From Coriobacteriia bacterium (GTDB lineage: Bacteria; Actinomycetota; Coriobacteriia; Anaerosomatales; SLCP01), in assembly GCA_030603745.1 (NCBI GenBank), contig JAUVXE010000008.1, positions 1 through 64,000 on the forward strand: a stretch of 64,000 nt of DNA, in the 5' to 3' direction. This document shows, one piece after another, positions 56,224 to 64,000 of the stretch. Both the position numbers and the translations under genes were made by a program. The notes beneath the pieces were generated by a model. The model searched no databases and was not told the DNA's origin. It saw only the letters and a list, made by a program, of their open reading frames with translations. Position 1 is the stretch's first letter. Every line of letters starts with the position of its first letter.

Positions 56224-57540
56224 ATGGGCCAGGGCGTGACGCTCACGCGTGGCTGGATAGTCACGCTTGCCGGTCTCGGCATCAACCTCGCGCTCGGCGT
56301 GCTCTACGCCTGGAGCGTCATCGCCAAGCAGCTGACCGCCGAGTGGGGCTGGTCGGCGGGTCAGGCGAGCCTGCCGTATGCGATAGCCGTCGGGGTGTTC
56401 GCGCTCTCGATGGTCTTCGCCGGTCGCGCGCAGGACCGCTTCGGCCCGCGGCTCGTCGCCACCATCGGCGGCGTGTTCACGGGAGGCGGACTGCTGGTCG
56501 CGAGCCTGGCGACGCCGGAGCGCACCTGGCCGATCGTCGTGGGCTTCGGCCTGTTCGCCGGTCTCGGTATCGGGCTCGGGTACGCGTCGGCGACGCCCGC
56601 CGCCGTCAAGTGGTTCCCCCCGCATCGCAAGGGCCTGATCACCGGACTCGTGGTGGCCGGCTTCGGGCTCGCGAGCGTCTACATCGCGCCGCTCACGAGC
56701 GTCCTGCTCGCCTCGGCGGGCATCGCGGGCACCTTCCGGGTGCTCGGCGTCGCGTTCGTCATCGCGTGCGTAGGCCTCGCGCAGCTGCTCGCCAACCCGC
56801 CCGCAGGGTTCGTGCCCGCCGGCACGAGGGCCCCCGCGCCGCGCATCGCCGTCGCGAACGGCACCGCGATCGAGTCCGAGGCGCCGGAGGACGGCGGGCA
56901 ACGCGACTTCGACTGGCGCGAGATGGTCCGCACCCGCCAGTTCGCCCTGCTCTGGCTCATGTACGCCTTCTCGGCGTTCGCCGGTCTGATGATCATCGGT
57001 CACATGGCCAAGATCGCCGCCGTCCAGCTGAGCGGCGTGGAACTCGGCTTCGTGCTCGTGGCGGTGCTCGCGATCGGCAACGCCCTCGGGCGGGTGGTGG
57101 CAGGGATCGTCTCGGACCGCATCGGCGGGATCAAGACGATGCTCGTGGTGTTCGTCGCGCAGGCGGCGCTCATGGGCGCCCTCGCGTTCTCGGCGACCCC
57201 GCTCGCGCTCATGCCGGTCGCGGCCGCCGTCGGCTTCTGCTACGGCGCGAACCTCTCGCTCTTCCCCTCGACGACCGCCGGCTACTTCGGCACGAAGCAC
57301 CTCGGCGTGAACTACGGGCTCGTCTTCACCGCATGGGGCGTGGGCGGCGTGTTCGGCTCGCTCACGGCGGGTTCGATCGTCGACTCCACCGGCACGTACG
57401 CGGTGGCCTACGGCGCGGCAGCGGTGCTCTGCATCGTGGCGGCGGCCCTGACCTTGGTCACCAAGCCTCCCGCGCCCCGCTCCGCCGCCGCGCCCGCGAC
57501 CGAGCTGCGTCCTGCCGAGGCGGGCGCGAAGGCGGCCTAG
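56224..57540 (+). CDS. OFA-family MFS transporter
   Basis: 438 residues with 12 membrane helices. The first helix GWIVTLAGLGINLALGVLYAWSV and the PSTTAGYFGTKHLGVNYGLVFTAWGVGG segment in the second half are typical of the oxalate/formate antiporter (OFA) family. Substrates are organic anions, but in most family members are unknown. The stop overlaps the stop of the convergent regulator gene by 4 bases (CTAG). Confidence 0.87.
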   Translation: MGQGVTLTRGWIVTLAGLGINLALGVLYAWSVIAKQLTAEWGWSAGQASLPYAIAVGVFALSMVFAGRAQDRFGPRLVATIGGVFTGGGLLVASLATPERTWPIVVGFGLFAGLGIGLGYASATPAAVKWFPPHRKGLITGLVVAGFGLASVYIAPLTSVLLASAGIAGTFRVLGVAFVIACVGLAQLLANPPAGFVPAGTRAPAPRIAVANGTAIESEAPEDGGQRDFDWREMVRTRQFALLWLMYAFSAFAGLMIIGHMAKIAAVQLSGVELGFVLVAVLAIGNALGRVVAGIVSDRIGGIKTMLVVFVAQAALMGALAFSATPLALMPVAAAVGFCYGANLSLFPSTTAGYFGTKHLGVNYGLVFTAWGVGGVFGSLTAGSIVDSTGTYAVAYGAAAVLCIVAAALTLVTKPPAPRSAAAPATELRPAEAGAKAA

Positions 57541-57926
57541 ACCGGCGGAGTCTCCCTCTCGCCGAGGAGGACCGCGACCCGGGCGCGCAGCTCGTCCTTG
57601 TCGAACGGCTTGACGAGATAGTCGGCCGCGCCGATCCCCTCGGCGTGCGCGATATCTCCCTCTCCGGCCGCGGTGGTGAGCATCATCACCGGACACGGCG
57701 AGGCGCCGGACGCCTCGAGGCGTTCGAGAACCTCGAACCCCGACATCCCCGGCATCACGAGGTCGAGCAGCAGGAGGTCGGGAGGGTCGGTCGCGAGTGC
57801 GGCGAGCGCGGACGGCCCGTCGGCGGCCTCGTCGACGGTGTAGCCCACCGTCGTGAGCGCGGCCTTCACGAGCGTGCGGATGAACCCGTTGTCGTCCGCG
57901 ACCAGTATCCGCGCGGGTCTCGTCAT
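57537..57926 (-). CDS. Stand-alone response regulator (receiver domain only)
   Basis: 129 residues consisting of one receiver domain: D11/D12, phosphoacceptor D55 (LLLLDLVMPGMSG) and the Lys in VKPFDKDEL. It has no output domain, as in CheY/Spo0F-type proteins. It is divergent from the large hybrid kinase at 58054, a probable partner. Confidence 0.9.
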   Translation of the reverse strand: MTRPARILVADDNGFIRTLVKAALTTVGYTVDEAADGPSALAALATDPPDLLLLDLVMPGMSGFEVLERLEASGASPCPVMMLTTAAGEGDIAHAEGIGAADYLVKPFDKDELRARVAVLLGERETPPV

Positions 57927-58053
57927 GGGGCACCCCCGGTTCCTCCTGCGTGTATACCCACGCGCGGGACTCGGGATCGCGGCGCGCCCGGGGCAGGGGA
58001 CGGCGCCCGGCCGTCGAAGATGAGGGGAGCAGCCCCGTGCAGCGGGAGGCTCG

Positions 58054-60237
58054 ATGCCGGACTCGACGCGTCAGAACCGGTCGGAGTTCCACATCCGGGC
58101 CCTCATGGCGAACGCCTCCGAGGGCTTCGTGGTCGTGGACCCCGGGGGTGTCGTGCGCGTCGCGAACGAGGCGGCGGCGCGGATGTTTCGCGTCGAGCGT
58201 TCCGAGGCGGTGGGCGCCCCGATCGAGTCCCTCGGCTGCCCTGGACTCGCCGAGGCGGTGCGCTGCTCGCTCGCGTGTGACCCGCCCACCCCTACCTCCG
58301 TGGTCGTCACGCCCGGCGACTCCGTGCTGACCTGCCGGCTCGCGCCCTTCGGCGCGGATGAGGACGCAGGGGTGGAGGACGCCGGAGTCGCGGTGGTCGT
58401 GAGGGACGACACCGAGCTCATCCGGCAACAGGACCACGCCGAGGCGATCCTCGCGGGTGCGGGCGACGGGCTGATCGTCTTCGCGCCCGACAGCAGGGTG
58501 ACCTACGTGAACCCCGCGGCCGTCGAGCTCCTCGGGCCGGCCGCCTCCGAGGCGGTGGGCACCCGGGCCTCGCTCGCCGACATCGTGGGCGTCGAGGCCA
58601 TCGCCGCCCTCGACGGCGCCGGCAAGCTCACGGCGGGCGAGGTCGCCGAGGTCACCCTCACCGAGCCGGAGCACCGCGTGCTCGAGGTGCGCACCAACCC
58701 CGTGGTCGACCGGACGGGGCGCTCGCTCGGGTGCGTGAGCACGTTGCACGACGTGACCGCTGCGCGCGAGATCGCCGTGATGAAGAACGAGTTCGTCTCG
58801 ATGGTCAGTCATGAGCTGCGCACCCCGCTCACCTCGATCAAGGGGTACGTCGACCTCATCGTCGACGGCGACGCAGGGGAGATCAACGAGATACAGCGCG
58901 AGTTCCTCGGTATCGTGCAGGAGAACTCCGACCGGCTGGTCTCTCTCATCAACGACCTGCTCGACATCTCGCGGATCGAGTCGGGGCGCGTGCACCTCAA
59001 GATCGAGCCGCTCGACGTGGCCGAGGTGATCGAGGGAGTCGTCGACACGTTCCGCACCGTCGCCGACGCGCAGGGCGTCACGCTCGAGTGGCACGTCGCC
59101 CGGGGGCTGCCCAAGATGGCGGGCGACCGCGACCGCGCGGGGCAGGTGCTGATGAACCTCGTGAGCAACGCGATCAAGTACTCGCCCGGCGGCGGGACGG
59201 CGAGGATCGAGGCGCACCGGCACGGCGGCGAGGTCGTCATCTCGGTCGCCGACAGCGGCATCGGGATCTCGGAGGAGGACCAGCGCCAGCTGTTCACCAA
59301 GTTCTTCCGGGTCGACTCGTCGCTGACCCGTGAGATCGGCGGTACGGGGCTGGGGCTGTCGATCTGCAAGAGCGTGGTCGAGCTGCAGGGAGGAAGGATC
59401 TGGGCCACGAGCACGTCGGGGGAGGGGTCGACCTTCGCCTTCACGGTGCCGGTGGCGCCCGAGGAGCTCGTACGCACCCCCGACGTCGCGGGACCAGCCC
59501 GGGCCTCGGGCACGGTGCTCGTCATCGACCACGACCCCGAGATCGCCGACCTCGTAGAGGCCTACCTGCGCAAGCGCGGCTACGACGTGGTCAAGGCCAC
59601 GAGCGCCGCCGAGGCGCGGGCGCGCGTCGCCGAGGCGTCGCCGTGCCTGATCACCCTCGACGTCATGCTCGACGACGTCGACGGGTTCGAGCTGCTCCAG
59701 CAGCTCAAGGACGACCCGTCGACCGCCGAGGTGCCGATCCTGGTCCTCTCCATCGTCTGCGACGAGGGCAAGAGCCTGCGCCTCGGCGCGGCGGACTACC
59801 TCGAGAAGCCGATCGACCAGACTCGGCTCATGCGCATCGTCGACGGCCTCGTGGGCATCAAAGAGTCGCCACTCGCGGTGGTGGCCGACGACGACCGGCA
59901 CATCGTCGACGTGCTCGCGCGCCTGCTTCGCAACAAGGGCTTCGCGGTCGCCAAGGCGTATAACGGGCGCGAGACGATGGCCGCCGTGGAGCGCCGCACG
60001 CCCGACCTGATCCTGCTCGATCTCAAGATGCCGGTGATGGACGGGTATCAGGTGATCCAGGAGATCAAGACCCATCCGCGGACCTCGGAGATACCGATCG
60101 TGGTGATGACGGCTCACCGCATCGACCACGATCGCATCGACCTGCTCAAACTCACGGCCGGGCAGGTCAGCAAGCCGTTCAGCGCCGAGCAACTGGCCGA
60201 GCGCGTGGAGCGGATCCTCGACGAGGGGGTGGTGTAG
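58054..60237 (+). CDS. Cytoplasmic hybrid histidine kinase with two PAS and two receiver domains
   Basis: 727 residues, no membrane segment. Order: PAS (about 10-125), PAS (about 130-240), HisKA with H253 (MVSHELRTPLTSIKGY), HATPase_c (about 355-475; NAIKYSPGGG, DSGIGIS, GTGLGLSICK), receiver 1 (about 485-605; D536) and receiver 2 (about 610-720; D656). Receiver 1 departs slightly from consensus around its C-terminal Lys (LEKPIDQ still present). Two more stand-alone receiver genes follow at 3 and 11 bases, suggesting one phosphorelay unit. Confidence 0.92.
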   Translation: MPDSTRQNRSEFHIRALMANASEGFVVVDPGGVVRVANEAAARMFRVERSEAVGAPIESLGCPGLAEAVRCSLACDPPTPTSVVVTPGDSVLTCRLAPFGADEDAGVEDAGVAVVVRDDTELIRQQDHAEAILAGAGDGLIVFAPDSRVTYVNPAAVELLGPAASEAVGTRASLADIVGVEAIAALDGAGKLTAGEVAEVTLTEPEHRVLEVRTNPVVDRTGRSLGCVSTLHDVTAAREIAVMKNEFVSMVSHELRTPLTSIKGYVDLIVDGDAGEINEIQREFLGIVQENSDRLVSLINDLLDISRIESGRVHLKIEPLDVAEVIEGVVDTFRTVADAQGVTLEWHVARGLPKMAGDRDRAGQVLMNLVSNAIKYSPGGGTARIEAHRHGGEVVISVADSGIGISEEDQRQLFTKFFRVDSSLTREIGGTGLGLSICKSVVELQGGRIWATSTSGEGSTFAFTVPVAPEELVRTPDVAGPARASGTVLVIDHDPEIADLVEAYLRKRGYDVVKATSAAEARARVAEASPCLITLDVMLDDVDGFELLQQLKDDPSTAEVPILVLSIVCDEGKSLRLGAADYLEKPIDQTRLMRIVDGLVGIKESPLAVVADDDRHIVDVLARLLRNKGFAVAKAYNGRETMAAVERRTPDLILLDLKMPVMDGYQVIQEIKTHPRTSEIPIVVMTAHRIDHDRIDLLKLTAGQVSKPFSAEQLAERVERILDEGVV

Positions 60238-60240
60238 CCG

Positions 60241-60621
60241 ATGGCCCGGATCCTGGTCGTGGACGACGAGCCGCATATCGTCCGGCTGGTCGCCTTCTCG
60301 CTCGAGAAGCGGGGACACGAGGTCCGCACCGCGCCGGACGCCCCGAGCGGTCTGGCCCTCGCCGCCGAGTGGCTCCCGGACCTCATCCTCATGGACGTGA
60401 TGATGCCGGTGATGACCGGGCTCGAGGCGCTCGACCGGCTCAAGACCGGGGCGGCCACCTGCGAGATACCGGTCGTGATGCTCTCGGCGAAGAGCCAACA
60501 CTACGAGCAGGAAGAGGGAGTACGGCGGGGCGCGACGAAGTACATCTGCAAACCGTTCACGCCGAGCGCGCTGGCCGACGAGGTCGCATCGGTGCTGGAC
60601 GGGGACGTTCCTGAGACGTAA
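60241..60621 (+). CDS. Stand-alone response regulator (receiver domain)
   Basis: 126-residue single receiver domain: VVDDEPHIV start, phosphoacceptor D52 (LILMDVMMPVMTG), Lys in CKPFTPSAL. No output domain. It starts 3 bases after the hybrid kinase. Confidence 0.92.
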   Translation: MARILVVDDEPHIVRLVAFSLEKRGHEVRTAPDAPSGLALAAEWLPDLILMDVMMPVMTGLEALDRLKTGAATCEIPVVMLSAKSQHYEQEEGVRRGATKYICKPFTPSALADEVASVLDGDVPET

Positions 60622-60632
60622 GGGGTGACGCA

Positions 60633-61091
60633 GTGGCAAGGAAGATCCTGGCGGTCGACGACGAGCCGTCCATCGTGCGGCTCGTGAGCGCGGCGCTGAC
60701 CGCGCGCGGGTACGAGGTCGTGACCGCGGCCGACGGCGAGGAGGCGCTTGCCAAGGTCGCCGAGGAGCGTCCCGACCTCATCGTCTGCGACATCATGATG
60801 CCGAGGATGGACGGACGCGAGGTCGCGCGGCGTCTGGCGGCGGACCCCGTCACGCGCAAGATCCCGCTCATCTTCCTCTCGGCCATCGGTGACCTCGACG
60901 ACCAGCTCGACACGTTGCAGGAGGGCGGCCAGGAGTATCTCACCAAGCCGTTCAACCCCGCCGAGCTCGCCTCCTACGTCGAGGCGATGCTCGACCCGGA
61001 TCGTGCCGACGAGGTCGCCAAGCTGCGCCAGCAGCACGTGGGCAAGCTCCGGGCGATGACCAACATCATGCATCGGCGCCAGGGGTCGTGA
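60633..61091 (+). CDS. Stand-alone response regulator with C-terminal helix
   Basis: 152 residues: receiver domain (about 1-122; D53 in LIVCDIMMPRMDG, Lys in TKPFNPAEL) plus a 30-residue helical tail (EVAKLRQQHVGKLRAMTNIM) that may bind a partner. It begins with GTG 60633 after the previous gene; aaggggtga stands upstream. Output target unknown. Confidence 0.9.
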   Translation: MARKILAVDDEPSIVRLVSAALTARGYEVVTAADGEEALAKVAEERPDLIVCDIMMPRMDGREVARRLAADPVTRKIPLIFLSAIGDLDDQLDTLQEGGQEYLTKPFNPAELASYVEAMLDPDRADEVAKLRQQHVGKLRAMTNIMHRRQGS

Positions 61092-61155
61092 CGCGCGGGT
61101 ATATCCTCGGTGTCTGTCGTGAGAGGATGACGCCTGCGGAGGCTCGACCGAAGGG

Positions 61156-62727
61156 GTGAGGGCGGCGGAACGGTCACCGGCAGGGTCGCCGTTCGAGGTG
61201 GCTGGCGAACTCATGCGACGCCGGAGCAGGCTCGCTCCGATCCTGCTCGTCACGGCGGCGACAGTCGTCTTCCTGCCGCTCAGGCCCTACCTGGACAGCC
61301 GGCACTGGGGCTGGCCGTACCTGCTCATCGTCGGGACGGTGGCGGGTACCGCAGGGGTGGGCGCGGCGATCATCGCCGCGGCACTCTCGTTCCTCGCGTG
61401 GAACTTCTTCTTCATCCCTCCTTATCACACGTTCATCGTCGCCGACCCGCAAGACCTCGTGCAGTTGCTCGTCTATCTTGTGGTCGCGACCGCCGTGGGT
61501 CTGCAGACCGGCCGACTGCGGGACAGGGAGGCTGTGGCTCACCGTGAGGAGCGGTACGCCGAGGCGCTCAATCGGCTGTCGGCAGGCCTGGTGTCGGGCG
61601 GATCGCTCGCCGAGATCGCCGCTCTCGCAGACGCGGAGGTCAGATACGTGCTGCCCGGAGCGGTGTCGGGCGTGTGGGTATCCGACTCGGACGGCGCGCT
61701 GCGTTCGGCGTCGGGCACCCCGGGGGACGAGCCTCCGGCCGCCGTGCGCATCGCCCTCGAGCAGGACGTCGCGTACGGGTTGCCGCCGTATCCGTCATCG
61801 TCGGAGCCCGGCCGGTTGCCTCGGCGCGCCCCTGGGTCTGCGCCCGGAGAGGTCGCGATCCCGCTGCGGTCAGTTCGTTCCAACGAGGGCGTGCTGCACG
61901 TCCGGATCGCCTCGTCCGAATCGCTCGATGACCACGAGGCCTCGTTCCTCGTCTCCATCGCCCACCTCCTCGCGGCGTTCCTCGAGGCCCGTCACCTGGC
62001 CCGCATCGCCAACACGGCCGTCGCGGCCCGTGAAGCGGAGCGTCTCAGGGCCGCGCTCGTCTCCTCGGTCTCGCATGAGCTGAAGACCCCGCTCGCGGCG
62101 GTCACTGCCGCCGTCACCGACCTGCTCGAACCCGATGTCGGCTTCGACGAGCCGACGGTTCGAGCGCGCCTCGCCGGCGCCGTGATGGATCTCGGTCGGC
62201 TCGACACCGCCATCGCGGACCTGCTCGACGCCTCGCGGCTCGAAGCACGGGCGTGGGCCCCGCGAAAGGATGTCTACGAGATCGGCGAGATCGTGGGCGA
62301 TGTGCTGTCTCGGCTCACCGAACAACAGCGTGAACGGGTGAGGCTGGCGATCCCTGTCGGCCTGCCCACCGTCCACGTCGACTTCGTGCAGGTCTCACGG
62401 GCCATCGCGCACGTTGTCGACAACGCCTTGAGATACTCGGAAGGCGAGATCGAGGTCGGGGCACGCGTCGGGGGCGAGGACATACTCGAGTGCTGGGTCT
62501 CAGACACCGGTCACGGCATCGCCGAGGAGGACCGGGAGCACGTGTTCGAGAAGTTCTTCCGAGGGGCCGCGGGACGAGCGTCGAAGTCGAGCACAGGGCT
62601 CGGGCTCGCCATCACGCGGGATCTCCTCCAGGCCAACGGTGGAGCCATATCCATCGAAGCGACGGAGTCGGGAGGTGCGCGCATGCGCATATCGCTGCCG
62701 ATGGTGGATGCGTGCGTAGATGGCTGA
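61156..62727 (+). CDS. KdpD-like sensor histidine kinase (DUF4118 membrane domain, no N-terminal KdpD part)
   Basis: 523 residues from GTG 61156; GTG 61198 and ATG 61213 are possible shorter starts, none with an ideal ribosome site. Four membrane helices (about 25-115) contain the KdpD/DUF4118 pattern AWNFFFIPPYHTF. Then GAF-like sensing region (about 135-280), HisKA with H307 (SVSHELKTPLAAV) and HATPase_c (about 405-520; DNALRYSEG, DTGHGIAEEDREHVFEKFF, STGLGLAITR). It lacks the N-terminal KdpD/Usp domain of full-length KdpD. Its stop overlaps the regulator gene by 8 bases. With the nearby TrkH gene it may respond to K+ or osmotic state. Confidence 0.87.
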   Translation: MRAAERSPAGSPFEVAGELMRRRSRLAPILLVTAATVVFLPLRPYLDSRHWGWPYLLIVGTVAGTAGVGAAIIAAALSFLAWNFFFIPPYHTFIVADPQDLVQLLVYLVVATAVGLQTGRLRDREAVAHREERYAEALNRLSAGLVSGGSLAEIAALADAEVRYVLPGAVSGVWVSDSDGALRSASGTPGDEPPAAVRIALEQDVAYGLPPYPSSSEPGRLPRRAPGSAPGEVAIPLRSVRSNEGVLHVRIASSESLDDHEASFLVSIAHLLAAFLEARHLARIANTAVAAREAERLRAALVSSVSHELKTPLAAVTAAVTDLLEPDVGFDEPTVRARLAGAVMDLGRLDTAIADLLDASRLEARAWAPRKDVYEIGEIVGDVLSRLTEQQRERVRLAIPVGLPTVHVDFVQVSRAIAHVVDNALRYSEGEIEVGARVGGEDILECWVSDTGHGIAEEDREHVFEKFFRGAAGRASKSSTGLGLAITRDLLQANGGAISIEATESGGARMRISLPMVDACVDG

Positions 62728-63418
62728 GGCGCCCCGAAGAACGAGCGTGCTCGTCGTCGATGACGAGATACAGATCCAGCGGGCCATGCGCACGATCCTC
62801 GAGACACGCGGCTACGAGGTGGTTCTCGCGGGCACCGCTCAGGAGGCCCTCGACCGACTCATGGACGGCACGCCTGACCTCGTCGTCCTCGATGTGATGC
62901 TGCCGGACATGAGCGGTATCGAACTGTGTGAGCGCATGCGTACGTGGCTCGCCGTCCCGGTGCTCATGCTGAGCGTGCGGTCAGGCGAGTGCGACAAGAT
63001 CGACGCGCTCGAGTCGGGCGCGGACGACTACCTCACGAAGCCGTTCTCCGCGGGGGAGTTCGTCGCACGCGTCAAGGCGCTCCTGCGCAGGTCGCGCGGC
63101 ATGCCGACCACGCCTCCGGTCCTCAAGCTCGACGGCCTGATCATCGATCTTTCGGCCCGCCGGGTGACTCGGGGCGGGGAAGAGGTGTCGCTCACGCCGA
63201 TCGAGTTCGCGATCCTCGGTCTGCTCGTGCAGCACGCCGACCGGGTCGTCACCTGGGACCAGATCCGCGACGTGGTGTGGGGGGCGGAGTGCATCGTGGA
63301 TGCGGCGACGATGCGGGTGCACGTGAGCAACCTCCGCAAGAAGATCGAGTCCCACCCCGCCGTCCCGCGCCACGTGCTCACCGAGCCCGGGGTCGGGCTT
63401 CGACTCACCACCCGGTAA
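62720..63418 (+). CDS. KdpE-like OmpR-family response regulator
   Basis: 232 residues: receiver domain (about 8-125; D58 in LVVLDVMLPDMSG, Lys in TKPFSAGEF) and winged-helix domain (about 135-230) ending in RHVLTEPGVGLRL, the KdpE-like end. It overlaps the kinase gene. Tandem repeats 8 bases after its stop are a likely binding site for this type of regulator and lead into the potassium-transport genes. Confidence 0.9.
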   Translation: MAEAPRRTSVLVVDDEIQIQRAMRTILETRGYEVVLAGTAQEALDRLMDGTPDLVVLDVMLPDMSGIELCERMRTWLAVPVLMLSVRSGECDKIDALESGADDYLTKPFSAGEFVARVKALLRRSRGMPTTPPVLKLDGLIIDLSARRVTRGGEEVSLTPIEFAILGLLVQHADRVVTWDQIRDVVWGAECIVDAATMRVHVSNLRKKIESHPAVPRHVLTEPGVGLRLTTR

Positions 63419-63425
63419 GGGCGGT

Positions 63426-63460
63426 CTTTGCGCGAACTTTGCGGCCGAGCGGGCTACCTT
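63426..63460 (+). promoter_or_regulatory. Tandem CTTTGCG repeats and -10 box before the potassium-transport genes
   Basis: Two direct CTTTGCG copies (63426-63432 and 63437-63443), 11 bp apart, about one helix turn, as OmpR/PhoB-family dimers prefer. TACCTT (63455-63460) may be the -10 box; the second repeat covers the -35 position. It lies just downstream of the KdpE-like gene. Confidence 0.5.
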
Positions 63461-63532
63461 CATGCGAACTGAGCGGACACGCGCGTACCATCGGTTGGTC
63501 TAAGGAGTCCGCCCAGGCGATCGGAGCACGGC

Positions 63533-63673
63533 ATGTCTCGCAGTACGCGTGAGCCGACCGGCGTTCGCATGGCGCGCCCGCTCGGGGCGATGGGCATCGA
63601 GGTCTGCGGCGTTGCCGTCCTGGCACTCGCGGCGTTCCTGATCGAGATGCTGGCCAGGTGGGCCGCGAGATGA
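63533..63673 (+). CDS. Small membrane protein coupled to trkH
   Basis: 46 residues: MSRSTREPTGVRMARPLGAM, then one hydrophobic helix (about 22-40, EVCGVAVLALAAFLIEML) and a short basic end. ATG 63533 overlaps nothing upstream; the stop overlaps the trkH start (ATGA). No ribosome site is strong (cggagcacgg). It may be a KdpF-like or other accessory peptide of the transporter, but no family is recognised. Confidence 0.5.
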   Translation: MSRSTREPTGVRMARPLGAMGIEVCGVAVLALAAFLIEMLARWAAR

Positions 63674-64000
63674 TCCGGCCGCGGCTTGAGGACCATGTCC
63701 TCATCGCGTCCTACACCGGCCGGGTCGTCGTTGGCGTAGGGCTCCTCATGTGCGCGCCGTTGCTGACGGCGCTGTTGTTCGCCGAGTGGGAGGTCGCGGT
63801 CGATTTCGGGATCGGCATCTCCTTGTGCGTGGTGGTCGGGCTCGGCCTTCAGGCGCTCTTCTCTACCCGCCGAGAACTCAGGCGCAGGCACGCGCTCGTG
63901 GTGGTGTCGGTGGCCTGGCTTCTGTCAGCCGCCCTCGGTGCGACCCCTTTCTGGCTCTCGGGGCACATGGGCTCCTGGTTGAACGGGATCTTCGACGTGA
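63670..64000 (+). CDS. trkH: TrkH-family potassium uptake protein, N-terminal part (3' end outside window)
   Basis: The first 110 residues of a membrane protein. Start MIRPRLEDHVLIASYTGRVVVGVGLLMC and the later GATPFWLSGHMGSWLNGIFDV segment resemble TrkH/KtrB, where LPF-x-L-S-G precedes the first pore loop. About three membrane helices are seen. ATG 63670 overlaps the stop of the preceding small ORF. It is the likely target of the KdpDE-like pair just upstream. The filter glycines lie beyond the window. Confidence 0.8.
   Translation, partial: MIRPRLEDHVLIASYTGRVVVGVGLLMCAPLLTALLFAEWEVAVDFGIGISLCVVVGLGLQALFSTRRELRRRHALVVVSVAWLLSAALGATPFWLSGHMGSWLNGIFDV

Noticed and set aside
56197-60639. A very long open frame on the minus strand opposite the MFS transporter and hybrid kinase genes
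   Set aside because: It is antisense to clearly recognisable genes, has a low-complexity Arg/His/Asp-rich translation and matches no family; such shadow frames are usual in 70% GC DNA.

Overview
The window is a continuous stretch of high-GC (about 70%), gene-dense chromosome. No rRNA, tRNA, insertion sequence, prophage or CRISPR array was found. The gene content suggests an anaerobic actinobacterium, probably of the Coriobacteriia/Anaerosomatales type. The reasons are a MerR-family HspR inside the dnaK operon with an HspR-type inverted repeat at its promoter, class E-like sortases, a four-subunit ferredoxin-dependent 2-oxoacid oxidoreductase, [NiFe]-hydrogenase maturation genes and an [FeFe]-hydrogenase-like sensor. 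The taxonomic placement is inference.

Layout. 1-1550: recombination/replication genes (dnaX 3' end, ybaB, recR). 1724-4780: porGDAB-type oxidoreductase closed by a terminator. 4899-8339: phosphate-binding-like lipoprotein plus membrane HD-GYP phosphodiesterase. 8427-10717: aspartate kinase and aspartate-semialdehyde dehydrogenase. 10755-17645: an OmpR-type two-component pair, a second HD-GYP protein, a QueT-like transporter, and a ferredoxin/[FeFe]-hydrogenase-like/GGDEF fusion. 17658-24864: AmmeMemoRadiSam-type radical SAM enzyme, DsbA-like protein, glycosyltransferase, TauE, GNAT, LytS/LytTR pair, phosphodiesterase. 25137-27927: universal stress protein, DUF485 protein and sodium/solute (acetate-type) symporter. 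28078-41460: a long run of minus-strand genes (pgi, EamA transporter, hypE-D-C-F, a zinc-ribbon/HEPN-like protein, trxA, trxB, a PIN-membrane-TPR fusion, secreted proteins). 41591-46597: lon, then two paralogous sortases flanking a divergent secreted metallopeptidase gene. 46613-48320: epimerase, UDG-like protein, ferredoxin. 48572-55967: heat-shock operon dnaK-grpE-dnaJ-hspR-(small ORF)-clpB followed by hsp20. 56224-64000: OFA-type MFS transporter, a phosphorelay cluster, and a KdpDE-like pair next to the start of a TrkH potassium transporter, which is cut by the window end.

The most notable theme is cyclic di-GMP. The window encodes one probable cyclase (GGDEF with intact active site and I-site, fused to a redox/hydrogen-sensor-like hydrogenase domain) and two HD-GYP proteins. 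The minus strand also carries a sequence that matches the c-di-GMP-I (GEMM-I) riboswitch in nearly every core element that I can recall. That element sits in the leader of a secreted HExxH metallopeptidase gene placed between two sortase genes. The arrangement recalls, by analogy only, c-di-GMP control of a secreted protease that acts on cell-surface proteins in Clostridioides difficile. Together these suggest, but do not prove, a circuit from redox state to c-di-GMP to cell-surface remodelling.
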